Shown here: positions 1-9,231 of the stretch, piece by piece
Layout: every line of letters begins with the position of its first letter
Numbering within the stretch: the first letter of the stretch is position 1
From: a bacterium
GTDB taxonomy: Bacteria > Zhuqueibacterota > Zhuqueibacteria > Zhuqueibacterales > Zhuqueibacteraceae
Length of the DNA: 64,000 nt
Assembly (NCBI GenBank): GCA_023150945.1
Contig: JAKLJX010000010.1
Span: 1-64,000 of the forward strand
Reading direction: 5' to 3'
The notes under the pieces: generated by a model
Told to the model about the DNA's origin: nothing
What the model saw: the letters and a program-made list of their open reading frames with translations, nothing else
The model's database searches: none
Program-made: the position numbers and the translations under genes

Positions 1-74
1 AGCGGAGTTGGAACAGTTACTTACCAACTCAAACAAAAGACTATTCCAATCACAAAGACTTCTTAGGGCGTGCA

Positions 75-1856
75 TCAGAGCGTCAGATCTTCCATGGGAG
101 ATCTGATATTCCTATTATTTATGCAAAACTCAATAACAAGAAGCATCCTATGAGCGACACCTTGGCGTCCAGATGCCACTTCATAAAAATAAATTCCACT
201 GCTCACTCGATTACCCAAACGATCTTGCCCTTGCCATTTGATCATCTCTTTTCCAAGACAACGCTTTTTATCCAGCAAAGTTATAACCTCCTTGCCGCTC
301 ACGTCGAATATGCGACAGCTTATTTCGACGGGCTGTTTCGTTTCAATCACGATTTGCGTGACCGGATTGAAGGGATTCGGGTAATTCTGTTTGACAATAA
401 AGTCCCTTATCACGCTTGAGGATTTATGCTCTTTGACCGAGGTCAAGACCTGGCCCAATTGACCGGCAGCATTGATTTGTTGTAAAGCAATATCGGAAAA
501 GGTACCAGGATGCCCGTCTTCCCAGACCACGATGACGCCGCCTTGTCCATCCGCCACTCCAACCAACTCGAAAGGCCAGTCATCAAAGGTTCGATGGCGA
601 AACAAAACCCCTTCTTTGCTCCAAGTCGCATTGCCGGCAGCATCGATCTTGAGAGCGACTTGATAGCCTTGATGGTTTTGGCTGCTCCTCTGATAATCGT
701 TTATGAGTAAGATCATGTTGCCTAAACCATCCGGAACGGCGATTGGATGGTTTTGGGTTTGAAGACAGAATCGAAAGTCATCTCTCTGCCAAAGGATCTT
801 TCCCGTACTGTCAAATGCCAGAAAATGTCGCTCGGAGTCCAAGCTTTGACAATCACTCCATGTGACAGTTGCACCAGAATGAAGTGTGGGCACGATCCGA
901 TGGGAAAGATATTGCTTTCTATTACGAACGAAGACGACGGCCGAATCCGACCAGCACAAACACCCATTACGATCAATGCGCTGAATGCGGCCCTGCGATA
1001 CGAAACCACCGCCTGGGAAATAAGCACCAACAACAATAACTCCACCTTGGCCATCTGTCACAGCTTCAAAAGCTCCTCCAGTATTCGCATGGACATGACC
1101 CTGTGACCAAACCATTTCTCCTGTTCTGGAAAACCGATCTACAATAACATCTTGTTGACCTGCAGGGTTAAACCAAACCATTAGGAAGCCATTTTCACTA
1201 TCCTCGATAACTCGCCGCGTGCCGGTTGTAACGTTCGTTTCTTCATTCAAACGCTTGCCATTCGCCTGCCAGTAAAGCTTGCCGTCAAGATCGATACGCT
1301 GGGCGTAGAAATCGTAAGGATCGGGCGCCAGCGTGCGCCGGTCATCATTCCAGGAGATGATGAAGGTGTTATGGTCCGACGTGACGATCCAATAGTCTCC
1401 GCATTGCGACTGGGGAATTCGCGCGCGAATGAGCACGCCCGAGGCATTCCACAAGATTCTACCCGTGCTGTCTATGCGCTGCACATAAATCTCGTTCTCC
1501 GGCCTCTGCGCACTCGGGTCGGATTTGGAGTAATCGTCCCAAACGATCAGCGCGCCGCTGCGGCCATCGCTAATCACATTGGTCACATTGCGTAATCCGC
1601 CCGGCGGTGAGACGCGCACACCATTCAAGCCCCAGCGATAGTAGCCATGCTTGTCCACCCGGTTCGCCCAGATGCCGCCGTAGCCAAAATTTTCGTCCCA
1701 TGCGACGATGACGCCGCCTTCACCATCCGTATCGGCAAGCGGGACTTGTTCATAGCCGCCTTTGGGGATCCAGGAATTGGAATCAGGATTGGCGGACCAC
1801 TGGGCATTCGAGAAAGAACAGAGCGCTGCGATGAGAAGGGGTGTGAGCCATTTCAT
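75..1856 (-). CDS. Secreted propeller-like protein with type IX (type A) sorting tail
   Basis: A 593-residue exported protein. The ATG at 1856 is chosen because it begins a clean signal peptide (MKWLTPLLIAALCSFSNAQ) and has an AGGA about 9 nt upstream; the frame stays open further 5' but that part has no signal-peptide logic. The body carries many repeats of the pattern 'QRID..G..LW...G', with GGVIVVW-type strands, as in beta-propeller-like surface proteins. Near residue 505 it has the core NYPNPFNPVTQIVIE, then a FlgD/Ig-like sorting domain ending GIYFYEV. Family knowledge: such tails direct export by the type IX system. About 20 extra residues follow the usual end of the tail (after RMLLVI), which is odd because these tails normally end with a short basic strand. 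Function beyond surface exposure is unknown. Confidence 0.8.
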   Translation of the reverse strand: MKWLTPLLIAALCSFSNAQWSANPDSNSWIPKGGYEQVPLADTDGEGGVIVAWDENFGYGGIWANRVDKHGYYRWGLNGVRVSPPGGLRNVTNVISDGRSGALIVWDDYSKSDPSAQRPENEIYVQRIDSTGRILWNASGVLIRARIPQSQCGDYWIVTSDHNTFIISWNDDRRTLAPDPYDFYAQRIDLDGKLYWQANGKRLNEETNVTTGTRRVIEDSENGFLMVWFNPAGQQDVIVDRFSRTGEMVWSQGHVHANTGGAFEAVTDGQGGVIVVGAYFPGGGFVSQGRIQRIDRNGCLCWSDSAVVFVRNRKQYLSHRIVPTLHSGATVTWSDCQSLDSERHFLAFDSTGKILWQRDDFRFCLQTQNHPIAVPDGLGNMILLINDYQRSSQNHQGYQVALKIDAAGNATWSKEGVLFRHRTFDDWPFELVGVADGQGGVIVVWEDGHPGTFSDIALQQINAAGQLGQVLTSVKEHKSSSVIRDFIVKQNYPNPFNPVTQIVIETKQPVEISCRIFDVSGKEVITLLDKKRCLGKEMIKWQGQDRLGNRVSSGIYFYEVASGRQGVAHRMLLVIEFCINNRNIRSPMEDLTL

Positions 1857-1976
1857 GGCATTGTTCCTGGAGCAAAGCGTGCATAAAGGAACAAACAGAA
1901 TCTCGGCACTTGCAAAGATGATCGAGAAAGCTGAGTGATTCATCATTGGCCTTTCGGCATAAGTTTCGAAGCAAAA

Positions 1977-3857
1977 TCACCCCGCCGCGCCTGAAGGCGC
2001 AACAACCTGCTTCTCACTCTTCCTCCCCTCAAAACTCAGCGGTTTTTCAAATTTGAAATAGCCCGTCTTCAATATCGCCAGCACGCGCGGCTGGCGGATG
2101 AACGCCAGGCAGCGGCCAACTTCGAGGTGTTTGAGCAGCTCTTCGTTGATCGCAATGCCGCCGGCACTCGCGGCGGAGGGCGCGCTGCCGGCGCCGGGCT
2201 TGCCTCTGGCCGGGGGCGGCGCAGGCGCGGCTTCACTCTTGCCGCTGCCCTGGCCGATGCGCTGCAGGATGGCGCGAATGCTCTCCGTGCTGCCGAGGTG
2301 AAAGCAAAACGTGGCGTTGGTGTGATCCGCCAATTCCTCGACAAACGCAGGACTCAAGTGCAGCGCCGGGTTGGACAGCTCCGCGAACGACTGGTTGGTG
2401 TAACACACGCTCACCTGCGCATTGCGGCACACGCGCAGCAGCTCGATGAAGCCGGGATTGACGAAATGCGCCAGTTCGTCGATGATCAGCAAGCCTTCAT
2501 TGCCCGCGCCGGCATCACTCATGGGATTCAAGGTGACGCGCGCGAAGCTGGTGGCCATGTCCTGCAGAATGAGCTGGCCGAGAAAGTGCATGGCCGGCGC
2601 GCCGCTGTGCATCGGCAGCGTGAAGTAGCAATCCTTGCGGCGGAGATAGATGCCGGCAATGTCGATCTCCGGCTCGTCGGTGTCCAGCAGCCAGGCATAA
2701 TCCGACTGGCAAATCTCGCGCAGCGTGGTGGCGAGAAACTCGGTTTCGGTTTGAAAGCGGGAGTAGTTCTCCATCACCTCGAACAGGCCCTCATAGGCCG
2801 AACGGTTGCGAATCTTGCGCAGTTCGTTGTGCAGATGTGTCTTCGAAGTGAGGTACTGATAAATCTCTTCCAGGCTGATGAACCGTCCGGTTTCTTTGAT
2901 GGCGCGAATGATCAAATCGAGATAGAACGACGTGCGTTCCTTTGCGCCGCCGGCGGCCTCGGCCCAATTCAGGCTGGCGATGATCTTCTGGCGGATTTCG
3001 CCGGCGCTGCCGGTGAGCACGGGATTGTAGGTCGCGGAGCGGTCAGGGTCGCCGGGATTGAAATAGATTACTTCATGCCCCTGTGCCAGCGAGGTGGCGA
3101 TGGTGTAGAAGCGGTCGAGATTGCGGCGTGAGCCTTTGCCGTCGATGACGAAGGTGGCGACGTTGCGCCGCACCTCCTGAAACCAAATAGGCTGGATGAT
3201 GCTCTCGGTTTTGCCGCTGCCGGCGGCGCCGATGATTTGGGCGTGACCCTTGAGCCACTGGCGTTTGAGATAGAACGGCGCGTGGTTGCGGTTCATATCG
3301 AGTCCAACAAAGATCTCATCGGGGCCGGCCTTTTCGGCAAAGCGCACGAGGTCCACGTCGCGCACCGCCTGGTTGCGCAGGGTCACGGCCTGGCCCAGCG
3401 AGCGGGTGGTGGTGACGATGCGCAGCAGCAAATTGAACAAGAACAGCGCGGGCAGAAAGCACAAGTAGAGCGCCAGCAACAGATGCCAGAAAGCGACCCG
3501 GCTGCCCTGCACGAAGGTGAGGGTCACATTCACCGGCCAGAGCAGCGCTTGCGTGAGGCGAATGAGATCGTTGGCCATGGTCACGAAATAGATATGGCCC
3601 TTGGCAAAGAATGCGGCATACGAGGGAAAGAGCTGGCGGACTTCATAGAAAGTCCACGCGAGATAGGCAAGCACGAGCGTGCCTGCGCCGACAATGACGA
3701 GACGGAGGTTCCTGCGCTTGCGGTCATCCAGGCCGACGCGATAATGCTTGAAGATCAGGGGCTGGACCAGGTACTCGAACAGTTTTTCGGCCAGATGCCA
3801 CGGCAAGAGAAAGGGAAGAGCCATCAGGCTCAGAAGAAATTCACCAAGTCGCCTCAA
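1977..3857 (-). CDS. VirD4/TraD-like coupling ATPase, orphan
   Basis: A 626-residue membrane-anchored P-loop ATPase. Hydrophobic segments lie near residues 5-20, 52-70 and 122-148, followed by a cytoplasmic domain with Walker A GAAGSGKT (210-217), DGKG at 239-242, and Walker B LLIIDE (456-461). The stretch after Walker B (LLRVCRNAQVSVCYTNQSF) matches the layout of TraD/TraG coupling proteins, which feed DNA or protein to type IV secretion systems. A Pro/Ala/Gly-rich insert follows at about 540-565. The start is TTG at 3857, supported by GAGGA about 9 nt upstream; no ATG fits. No relaxase, VirB or pilus genes are near, so it is an orphan here. It could serve an integrated element outside the window or a non-conjugative role. 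Confidence 0.8.
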   Translation of the reverse strand: MRRLGEFLLSLMALPFLLPWHLAEKLFEYLVQPLIFKHYRVGLDDRKRRNLRLVIVGAGTLVLAYLAWTFYEVRQLFPSYAAFFAKGHIYFVTMANDLIRLTQALLWPVNVTLTFVQGSRVAFWHLLLALYLCFLPALFLFNLLLRIVTTTRSLGQAVTLRNQAVRDVDLVRFAEKAGPDEIFVGLDMNRNHAPFYLKRQWLKGHAQIIGAAGSGKTESIIQPIWFQEVRRNVATFVIDGKGSRRNLDRFYTIATSLAQGHEVIYFNPGDPDRSATYNPVLTGSAGEIRQKIIASLNWAEAAGGAKERTSFYLDLIIRAIKETGRFISLEEIYQYLTSKTHLHNELRKIRNRSAYEGLFEVMENYSRFQTETEFLATTLREICQSDYAWLLDTDEPEIDIAGIYLRRKDCYFTLPMHSGAPAMHFLGQLILQDMATSFARVTLNPMSDAGAGNEGLLIIDELAHFVNPGFIELLRVCRNAQVSVCYTNQSFAELSNPALHLSPAFVEELADHTNATFCFHLGSTESIRAILQRIGQGSGKSEAAPAPPPARGKPGAGSAPSAASAGGIAINEELLKHLEVGRCLAFIRQPRVLAILKTGYFKFEKPLSFEGRKSEKQVVAPSGAAG

Positions 3858-4237
3858 GAGTTGTCCTCACGTATGTGCCCATCAAAATGGTACTCCACGA
3901 GCCGGGCAACTCTTCCTGCCGCAGGAATGTTGCCGGCCCGCCATTTCTCCTGTAAAAATGGTTCTTGCCGAAGGAGCTTGAAAAACGCCCTCCGGAAGCA
4001 GCGGTTGTTGCAACGATCAACGAACTGGTGAAATTCTGGATCTGCCGGCTTGCTTGCCTTCGCGATTTTCTCCCGGAGCCTTTTGCTTACAGCAGGCGGC
4101 CGGAAGCAGCAGATCAGTGGGGAATGCGTTCTCCTCCGAGGAGATGTTATGCAGCCAGTGTGGTAGGAGAGGGAGTCTCCCTGCTCTCGCGCAGAGCTAC
4201 CCGGGTCATGATGGAGACTACCCCAAAGAGTGCGGCG

Positions 4238-4266
4238 AATATACAAATGTCACAAAAGATTGTCAA
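4238..4266 (-). promoter_or_regulatory. Sigma-70 promoter for the coupling-ATPase gene
   Basis: Read on the minus strand: TTGACA (4266-4261), 17-bp spacer, TATATT (4243-4238). This is a perfect -35 and a 5/6 -10 at optimal spacing. Transcription would start near 4231, leaving a leader of about 370 nt before the TTG start at 3857. Confidence 0.65.
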
Positions 4267-4718
4267 ACAAAATCTCCAGACAGTTTACCCCGGCGTTTCG
4301 GTCCGATTGCAAGCGGCAGCGCAGCGCGCCCCGACAGGCTCTGCCTGATTCACAGAATTTACTTGAGGAGGTAACAGGGGAGGTGTTGCAGAATTCTTTC
4401 TTGACCGGCACAGGCAGCCGGCTATCGCCACGAGTGACGTGTGGCTTCGGTGAAGGCCATCTGATCATCTCACCTGCCATTTCTCTTGCCTGCATGCCGG
4501 CTTCGTGCCGGTTCAGCAATCGTGATACTCCAGCAAATGGAGGGAGCGTGGCTATCAAGCCTGCTGCAGGCGAGGCGACGGCGCTGCGTTTACTCCCGTG
4601 ACTCGGGCGATCCCATCAATCTGATATTCCGTTTGCATACCTGCGGCCGCGATATTATATTGGCGCCGTTTGTTGAGTTCATGGCCGGCTGTTGTTTTTC
4701 CAACCCATTCCGCCCAGC
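4247..4718. other. Intergenic region, divergent promoter zone
   Basis: This 472-bp stretch separates the minus-strand ATPase gene from the plus-strand SpoIID operon. Apart from the promoter at its left edge I see short open frames on both strands with no protein character, a small GCCGG hairpin near 4498, and no RNA gene or mobile element. Confidence 0.5.
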
Positions 4719-6035
4719 ATGCGATTGACCAACCTCACGGCTTTCATACTCACCGGCTGGCTCGGTGGCAATACTCTCTTCGCACAGAATCATACGCTCA
4801 GCGTTCGCCTCTTCGAGATTCTTGCTCCGCAAGCGCTCGAGCTGGAGTTGACCGAATCTCCCCGTGCGGCGATTCTGCTCGCCCGGCAGCCGTTGCGCGA
4901 CATGATTGTGGCTCCCGCGGCAGCGGCCATGCCTGGTCCCGCCGAGCCGCTCCGCATGGCCGCAGGTTGCTGGTTCGAGGTTCAATTCGGACGCGAAGTC
5001 GTGGTGCACACGCGCCGGCCGGTTCGCATAGTGCGGCAGGGCCGCACAATGCACGTTCAGCATGAAGATTTCTCCCGCACGCTGAGTGCGAGCGATACGG
5101 TGACGGTGGCCGCTACTGCGGGCACCATTTCAGTCGCGGTCAGGCCGGCCGGCGGCAAGCGCCCGGTCCCGGCGCGGCCGTATGCCGGCACTTTCAAGAT
5201 CTATCTCGCCGGCAATGAATTGGGCGTGATCAATCTTGCGCCGATTGCAGACTATCTTGCCGGTGTGCTGGCTGCCGAGCTGCCGGCCGCGCCGCTCGCC
5301 GCGTTGCAAGCGCAGGCGATTGCCGCGCGCACCTATTTGGTGAAGAACCGGCAACGCCATGCCGCTGCCGGCTATCAGCTTTGTGATTTGACGCACTGCC
5401 AGCGCTATGCCGGCAGCGCGGGCGTGGATTCGAGCATGAGGCTGGCGGTGACCAGCACCTGCAACGAGATTCTGACTTACCAAAACAAGCCCATCGAAGT
5501 CTTCTACAGCTCCACCTGCGGCGGCCGCACCGCGGATGATCACGGCGTGTGGTCAGGCGTTGATGATCATGTCTACCTCGCGAGTGTCGCTGATTCCTCG
5601 CGCCAAGCCGGTTATTGCACCGTCTCCCCGCACTTTCGCTGGCGCTGGCAGATCGGCGCCGACAGCTTGCTGCAACTGTGGCGGGAGGAGCTGGGCGATG
5701 CCATTCAAGCGATCGGGGTCAGCAAGCGCGGCGCAGACGGCCGTGTGCGCGAGCTGGCGCTGATGGGACAGTCGCTTCATCTCGTGCGCGGGGAAGAATT
5801 TCGTGCGGTGGTCTGCCGGGTGCGAGGATGGAATGCCGTGAAGAGCACCGCGTTCGATCTGCAACTCGAACAAAAGAATTATGTGTTCACCGGCCGGGGC
5901 TTGGGGCACGGCGTGGGATTGTGCCAGTACGGCGCCCTTGGCATGGCGCGGCAGGGGCATTCCTATCGCAAGATTTTGCGGCACTATTTCCCGGGAACGG
6001 AAATCAAAAAGTATCCGGCGTTGGGGGAGCGGTAG
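4719..6035 (+). CDS. SpoIID/LytB domain protein, secreted
   Basis: A 438-residue exported protein. The ATG at 4719 starts a signal peptide (MRLTNLTAFILTGWLGGNTL, then FAQ). The C-terminal two thirds is a SpoIID/LytB domain: LAPIADYLAGVLAAELP, the AQAIAARTYL helix, FYSSTCGGRT, and the closing GRGLGHGVGLCQYGALGMA. Family knowledge: SpoIID enzymes cut glycan strands of peptidoglycan, acting on denuded chains. It is the first gene of a run whose other members (DUF1175, alpha-2-macroglobulin, transpeptidase) also point to the periplasm and cell wall. The 100-bp gap to the next gene is filled by purine-rich repeats. Confidence 0.9.
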   Translation: MRLTNLTAFILTGWLGGNTLFAQNHTLSVRLFEILAPQALELELTESPRAAILLARQPLRDMIVAPAAAAMPGPAEPLRMAAGCWFEVQFGREVVVHTRRPVRIVRQGRTMHVQHEDFSRTLSASDTVTVAATAGTISVAVRPAGGKRPVPARPYAGTFKIYLAGNELGVINLAPIADYLAGVLAAELPAAPLAALQAQAIAARTYLVKNRQRHAAAGYQLCDLTHCQRYAGSAGVDSSMRLAVTSTCNEILTYQNKPIEVFYSSTCGGRTADDHGVWSGVDDHVYLASVADSSRQAGYCTVSPHFRWRWQIGADSLLQLWREELGDAIQAIGVSKRGADGRVRELALMGQSLHLVRGEEFRAVVCRVRGWNAVKSTAFDLQLEQKNYVFTGRGLGHGVGLCQYGALGMARQGHSYRKILRHYFPGTEIKKYPALGER

Positions 6036-6044
6036 ACGGCCGGT

Positions 6045-6087
6045 GAGGCGAGGAGGCAAGGGGACAAGGAGACGAGGAGACAAGTGG
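6045..6087. repeat. Purine-rich low-complexity tract
   Basis: A 43-bp stretch of degenerate GAGGC/GGAGAC/ACAAG units, almost pure G and A, between the SpoIID gene and the next gene. No gene function is implied; slippage could make it variable. Confidence 0.6.
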
Positions 6088-6135
6088 TCTCCAGAAGCGT
6101 GTCCGAGTTTATATTCGACAAATGCGAGTTTGCCC

Positions 6136-8301
6136 ATGAAGAAGCAGCAGGTTTACTGGTTGGCAGCGGCGGTGCTGGCGGTGCTCGTCCTGGCTGGTGG
6201 CTGGTATTTCTTGCGCAGCAAGCCGGGCGAGGCCGTTACCGCCGCCGGCCCGGAAGCGCAGGAAGTGATGGCGCCGCCGATGGTGCTGCGCGAACTGCAA
6301 AAACCCAAAGCGGACGAGGAAAAGTTTCTCGAGGCCGTGCGCCGCGCCACCGGCGCGGCGTACGATTCGCTGGCGCCGGCGCCGCAGCTCGCCGTGTTGC
6401 TGCAATTGGCGGATGACCCCGAGACCACCAACCGCCTGCTGGCAGTTCGCCGTCTCGGTGAGGTGCAGACTTCCAATCCGGCGCGCGATCAAAAACTCAT
6501 CGCCAAGCTGCAGGATGAAAGTGCCTGGGTGGTGGAGGAGGCGGTGCTGGCGCTGGTGACGGTGCAGCCGGCCGCGGCGGCCGAGCCGCTGCGCCGGTTG
6601 TGGTCTGATTTGCAGGCGCGGCAGCAAACCGAATATGTTCCGCTCCGCGAGACCGGCCTGCTGGTGGCGCACGGCCGTGTGCAATCTGCCGGCGCAGGCA
6701 GCGGCACCGAGTTCACTTTTCAGTTGACCTCGCATGCGAAGGCTGCGCCGCCTCAACCCGCGGCCGCCGGTGAACGCGAAAAGCTGGCGCGCTTCGTGCC
6801 GGCCGGCTTTGATCTCTGCCTGTTTTTTCCCCATTTCAAACAGCAATGGGAAAAACTGCAAAACTCCAGCTTCGTGCAGCAGCTCACGGCTTTGCAAGCC
6901 TGGCAGGATTTCAAAGCCGCCGAACCGTTCACGCACGTGTTCCAGCTCGGCGAGCAGCTCGATCAACAACTCGGCATGCTCGGCGGCAAATTCAACTACT
7001 TCATCGATCCTTTGGGTGAGGAAGTTTGCCTGGCCTCTTATCCGGCGGGCAATGACAACCGCTGGCTGCTGGTCACGCCCGCCAATCTCAAAGCCCAGAC
7101 CGTGACGCGCGTGCTCGCCGCGCTCGGCACGTTCGAGAGCCGCGATTTGAGCGTGAGCAAGCAAACCTATCGCCAGCAAACACTGTTCAACGTTGCCTCG
7201 CTGCGCCGCGGCCCGCTGTTTCGCTACGCGCTGGTCGATGGCTTTCTCGTGGTTGCCACTGACCAGGAACTGCTGGTGCGGGCCATTGCCTCGTTTCTCG
7301 ATGGGGAAGAAAGCAGCCTGGCGTTTCAACCTGCTCTTCAAGTCGCGATGCCGCAGATCGGCGACGCCTCGTGCCTGCTGGCTTTTCTCGATCCGGAAAA
7401 ATACTTCGATCTTGTCCCCGGCGAACGCAGCGCCGGCTCGCTGGCGGAGATTGTTGCCCGGGCCTTGGAACAAATCACCGGTGCCGCGCCGGTGAGTCCG
7501 CTGGATTCCGTTTCCGCTGCGGCGCCCGCGCTGCCAACGCCCGCGCTCGCGGAAGAAACGCTGCGCTTCATTCCCGCGGATGCGATTTTCTGCTACGCCA
7601 CCAGCGCCATCCCGCCGGAGAAATTTTGGCACTACGTGACCACCATGCGGGCGGAGCGCGGCGCGATTCGCGGCTTCGAGACGCGCAGCAATCTCAACCT
7701 GGGCCGCGATCTCATCAGCAAGCTCGATCCGCAAATGCTGTACTTCTTTGCCGGCATCGATACCAGCGGTCCGCGCTACTTCTGGCGGCAGCTTGCCGGC
7801 GTGCGGCTGCGGCAGGCGCAGGGCATGGAAGCCTACGTGAAAAAGCTGCTGGTCTATTTCTATTCTCCCCAAGACGAGCTGCACACGGAAGAGTATCAGG
7901 GCGTGCGGCTGCACTACATCAAGAGTCCGACGAGCTTCGAACCCAACTTTGCGATCAGCGGCGATTATCTGTTGCTCGCGTTTGACCGGCCCACCTTACG
8001 CGCCGCGATCGACGCCAGCCAGAACCGCGCGGCGGCGATGGTGCAGAATTCGGGCTTTGCCGCGGCGCGGCAGCGGCTGCAGGCGGCAGAGCATGCGGTG
8101 GCGTATTTCAATGCCGCGGCCTTCTGCCAGAGCTATCGCGACTATCTCGCGGCCTATGACCGCCGGACGCATCTTTTCGACCAGGCTGATTTGCAGAGCC
8201 GCATCGATCCGTTGTTTGATTTGCTCAAAGCCAGCGCGCCGGAGGGGGCCGGCAAGTTCAGCGCGGAAGGCAATGGTGAGTTGGTGTGGAGCATGAAGTG
8301 A
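6136..8301 (+). CDS. Membrane-anchored periplasmic protein, HEAT-like N-terminus (possibly DUF2138/DUF3352-like)
   Basis: A 721-residue protein starting at the ATG at 6136 (MKKQQVYWLAAAVLAVLVLA), an N-terminal membrane anchor. Residues about 75-165 are helical and HEAT-like (TTNRLLAVRRLGEVQTSN, ESAWVVEEAVLALVTVQP). From about 210 there are two long alpha/beta halves with repeated phrases such as FVPAGFDLCLFF and RFIPADAIFCYAT, each followed by 'FxFxDP' or 'LDPQMLYFFAGID'-type strands, suggesting an internally duplicated fold like DUF3352-type proteins. The setting beside DUF1175 and alpha-2-macroglobulin genes recalls Escherichia coli yfaA (DUF2138), but I cannot confirm homology by eye. It probably works in the periplasm with the macroglobulin. 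Confidence 0.65.
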   Translation: MKKQQVYWLAAAVLAVLVLAGGWYFLRSKPGEAVTAAGPEAQEVMAPPMVLRELQKPKADEEKFLEAVRRATGAAYDSLAPAPQLAVLLQLADDPETTNRLLAVRRLGEVQTSNPARDQKLIAKLQDESAWVVEEAVLALVTVQPAAAAEPLRRLWSDLQARQQTEYVPLRETGLLVAHGRVQSAGAGSGTEFTFQLTSHAKAAPPQPAAAGEREKLARFVPAGFDLCLFFPHFKQQWEKLQNSSFVQQLTALQAWQDFKAAEPFTHVFQLGEQLDQQLGMLGGKFNYFIDPLGEEVCLASYPAGNDNRWLLVTPANLKAQTVTRVLAALGTFESRDLSVSKQTYRQQTLFNVASLRRGPLFRYALVDGFLVVATDQELLVRAIASFLDGEESSLAFQPALQVAMPQIGDASCLLAFLDPEKYFDLVPGERSAGSLAEIVARALEQITGAAPVSPLDSVSAAAPALPTPALAEETLRFIPADAIFCYATSAIPPEKFWHYVTTMRAERGAIRGFETRSNLNLGRDLISKLDPQMLYFFAGIDTSGPRYFWRQLAGVRLRQAQGMEAYVKKLLVYFYSPQDELHTEEYQGVRLHYIKSPTSFEPNFAISGDYLLLAFDRPTLRAAIDASQNRAAAMVQNSGFAAARQRLQAAEHAVAYFNAAAFCQSYRDYLAAYDRRTHLFDQADLQSRIDPLFDLLKASAPEGAGKFSAEGNGELVWSMK

Positions 8302-8320
8302 AGGTTCGCGGCTTGATCTC

Positions 8321-9163
8321 ATGAAAGTCAGTTTGAAAGCATCGCTCTGCCGGCGCAACTTCCCGGCGCTTTGGGCAGCCGTCATTTTTCTGCTCTCCTG
8401 TTCTGAGCCGCCCGCCAGTCCACCACCCGGCGTTGCTTTGGCACCGGCCGAAATCTCGCAGGCCGCGGGAAACGATGCGATGAGCGACCGGGATGCCGAC
8501 GGCTTCCCGGATGCCGCCGAATTGCCGGACGAGCAGGATCGCCTGAGCTTTCGCCGCTGGTTCGTGACGCTCGCGGAATCGCAACTTTACAAGGAAGACC
8601 CGGCTTGGCGGCAGGACGATCACGATTGCGCCGGTTTGCTGCGCTTCGCTTATCGTGAAGCGCTGAAGCGGCACGACACCAATTGGCTGCGGCGCAAGCC
8701 CTTTCTGCACGAGGCTGCGATTGCGGACGTGCGCCGGTTTCAATATCCGAACGTGCCGTTGCTGGCAACGCGAATCTTCCGCACCGGGCCCGGTTCCTTC
8801 AGGCCCGCGGATTTGCAGGATACGACTTTTGCCGTGACCGCGACCGCCGGCAAATTGCGCAGCTACAACACGGTTTTTCTCGGCAGAACGCTCGAGCAAC
8901 TGCTGCCCGGCGATTTGCTGTTTTATCTCAATCCCGGCGACGTGCACATGCCACAGCACTCGATGATCTTTGCGGGCGCGTGGCAACGGCCGCCGAGCTG
9001 GGACGACGGGGTGATCTATCACACCGGCCCGCGTGACGATCATCCCGGCGCTTTGAAGCTGGTGCGCCTGGCGGATCTGCGGCAGCATCCGGAGGAGCGC
9101 TGGCACCCGGTGCCGGAAAACCCCTACTTTTTGGGATTCTATCGCTGGAAGATTTTGGAATGA
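8321..9163 (+). CDS. DUF1175 family lipoprotein (YfaT-like, NlpC/P60-like fold)
   Basis: A 280-residue lipoprotein; the signal ends in the lipobox FLLSC with Cys27. The mature part shows DDHDCAGLLRFAYREALKR, close to the catalytic Cys segment of NlpC/P60 papain-like enzymes (D-C-[SA]-G-L), and a later GDVHMPQHSMIFAG that supplies candidate His residues. Family knowledge: DUF1175 members such as E. coli YfaT are encoded next to alpha-2-macroglobulin genes. Here the macroglobulin gene follows directly. The catalytic reading is inference from motifs; the substrate may be a cell-wall peptide or a protein partner. Confidence 0.8.
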   Translation: MKVSLKASLCRRNFPALWAAVIFLLSCSEPPASPPPGVALAPAEISQAAGNDAMSDRDADGFPDAAELPDEQDRLSFRRWFVTLAESQLYKEDPAWRQDDHDCAGLLRFAYREALKRHDTNWLRRKPFLHEAAIADVRRFQYPNVPLLATRIFRTGPGSFRPADLQDTTFAVTATAGKLRSYNTVFLGRTLEQLLPGDLLFYLNPGDVHMPQHSMIFAGAWQRPPSWDDGVIYHTGPRDDHPGALKLVRLADLRQHPEERWHPVPENPYFLGFYRWKILE

Positions 9164-9231
9164 GGCATAAGAGCGGCGCAGCCGGCGGCGTGCCGCAAAC
9201 GATTCAGGCGGGAATTATCCGAGGTGTCATC

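Noticed and set aside
5-30. GAGTTGG/CCAACTC inverted repeat at the left edge as a terminator for the first gene
   Set aside because: The stem is only 7 bp, the loop is 12 nt, no T-run follows on the minus strand, and the window ends too soon to judge.
3854-4246. A 130-codon minus-strand frame ending at the TTGA junction with the coupling-ATPase gene
   Set aside because: Its only start codon (TTG at 4246) lies in or upstream of the -10 of the promoter at 4238-4266, so the transcript would lack it; no internal start or Shine-Dalgarno was found. A competing plus-strand frame also overlaps.
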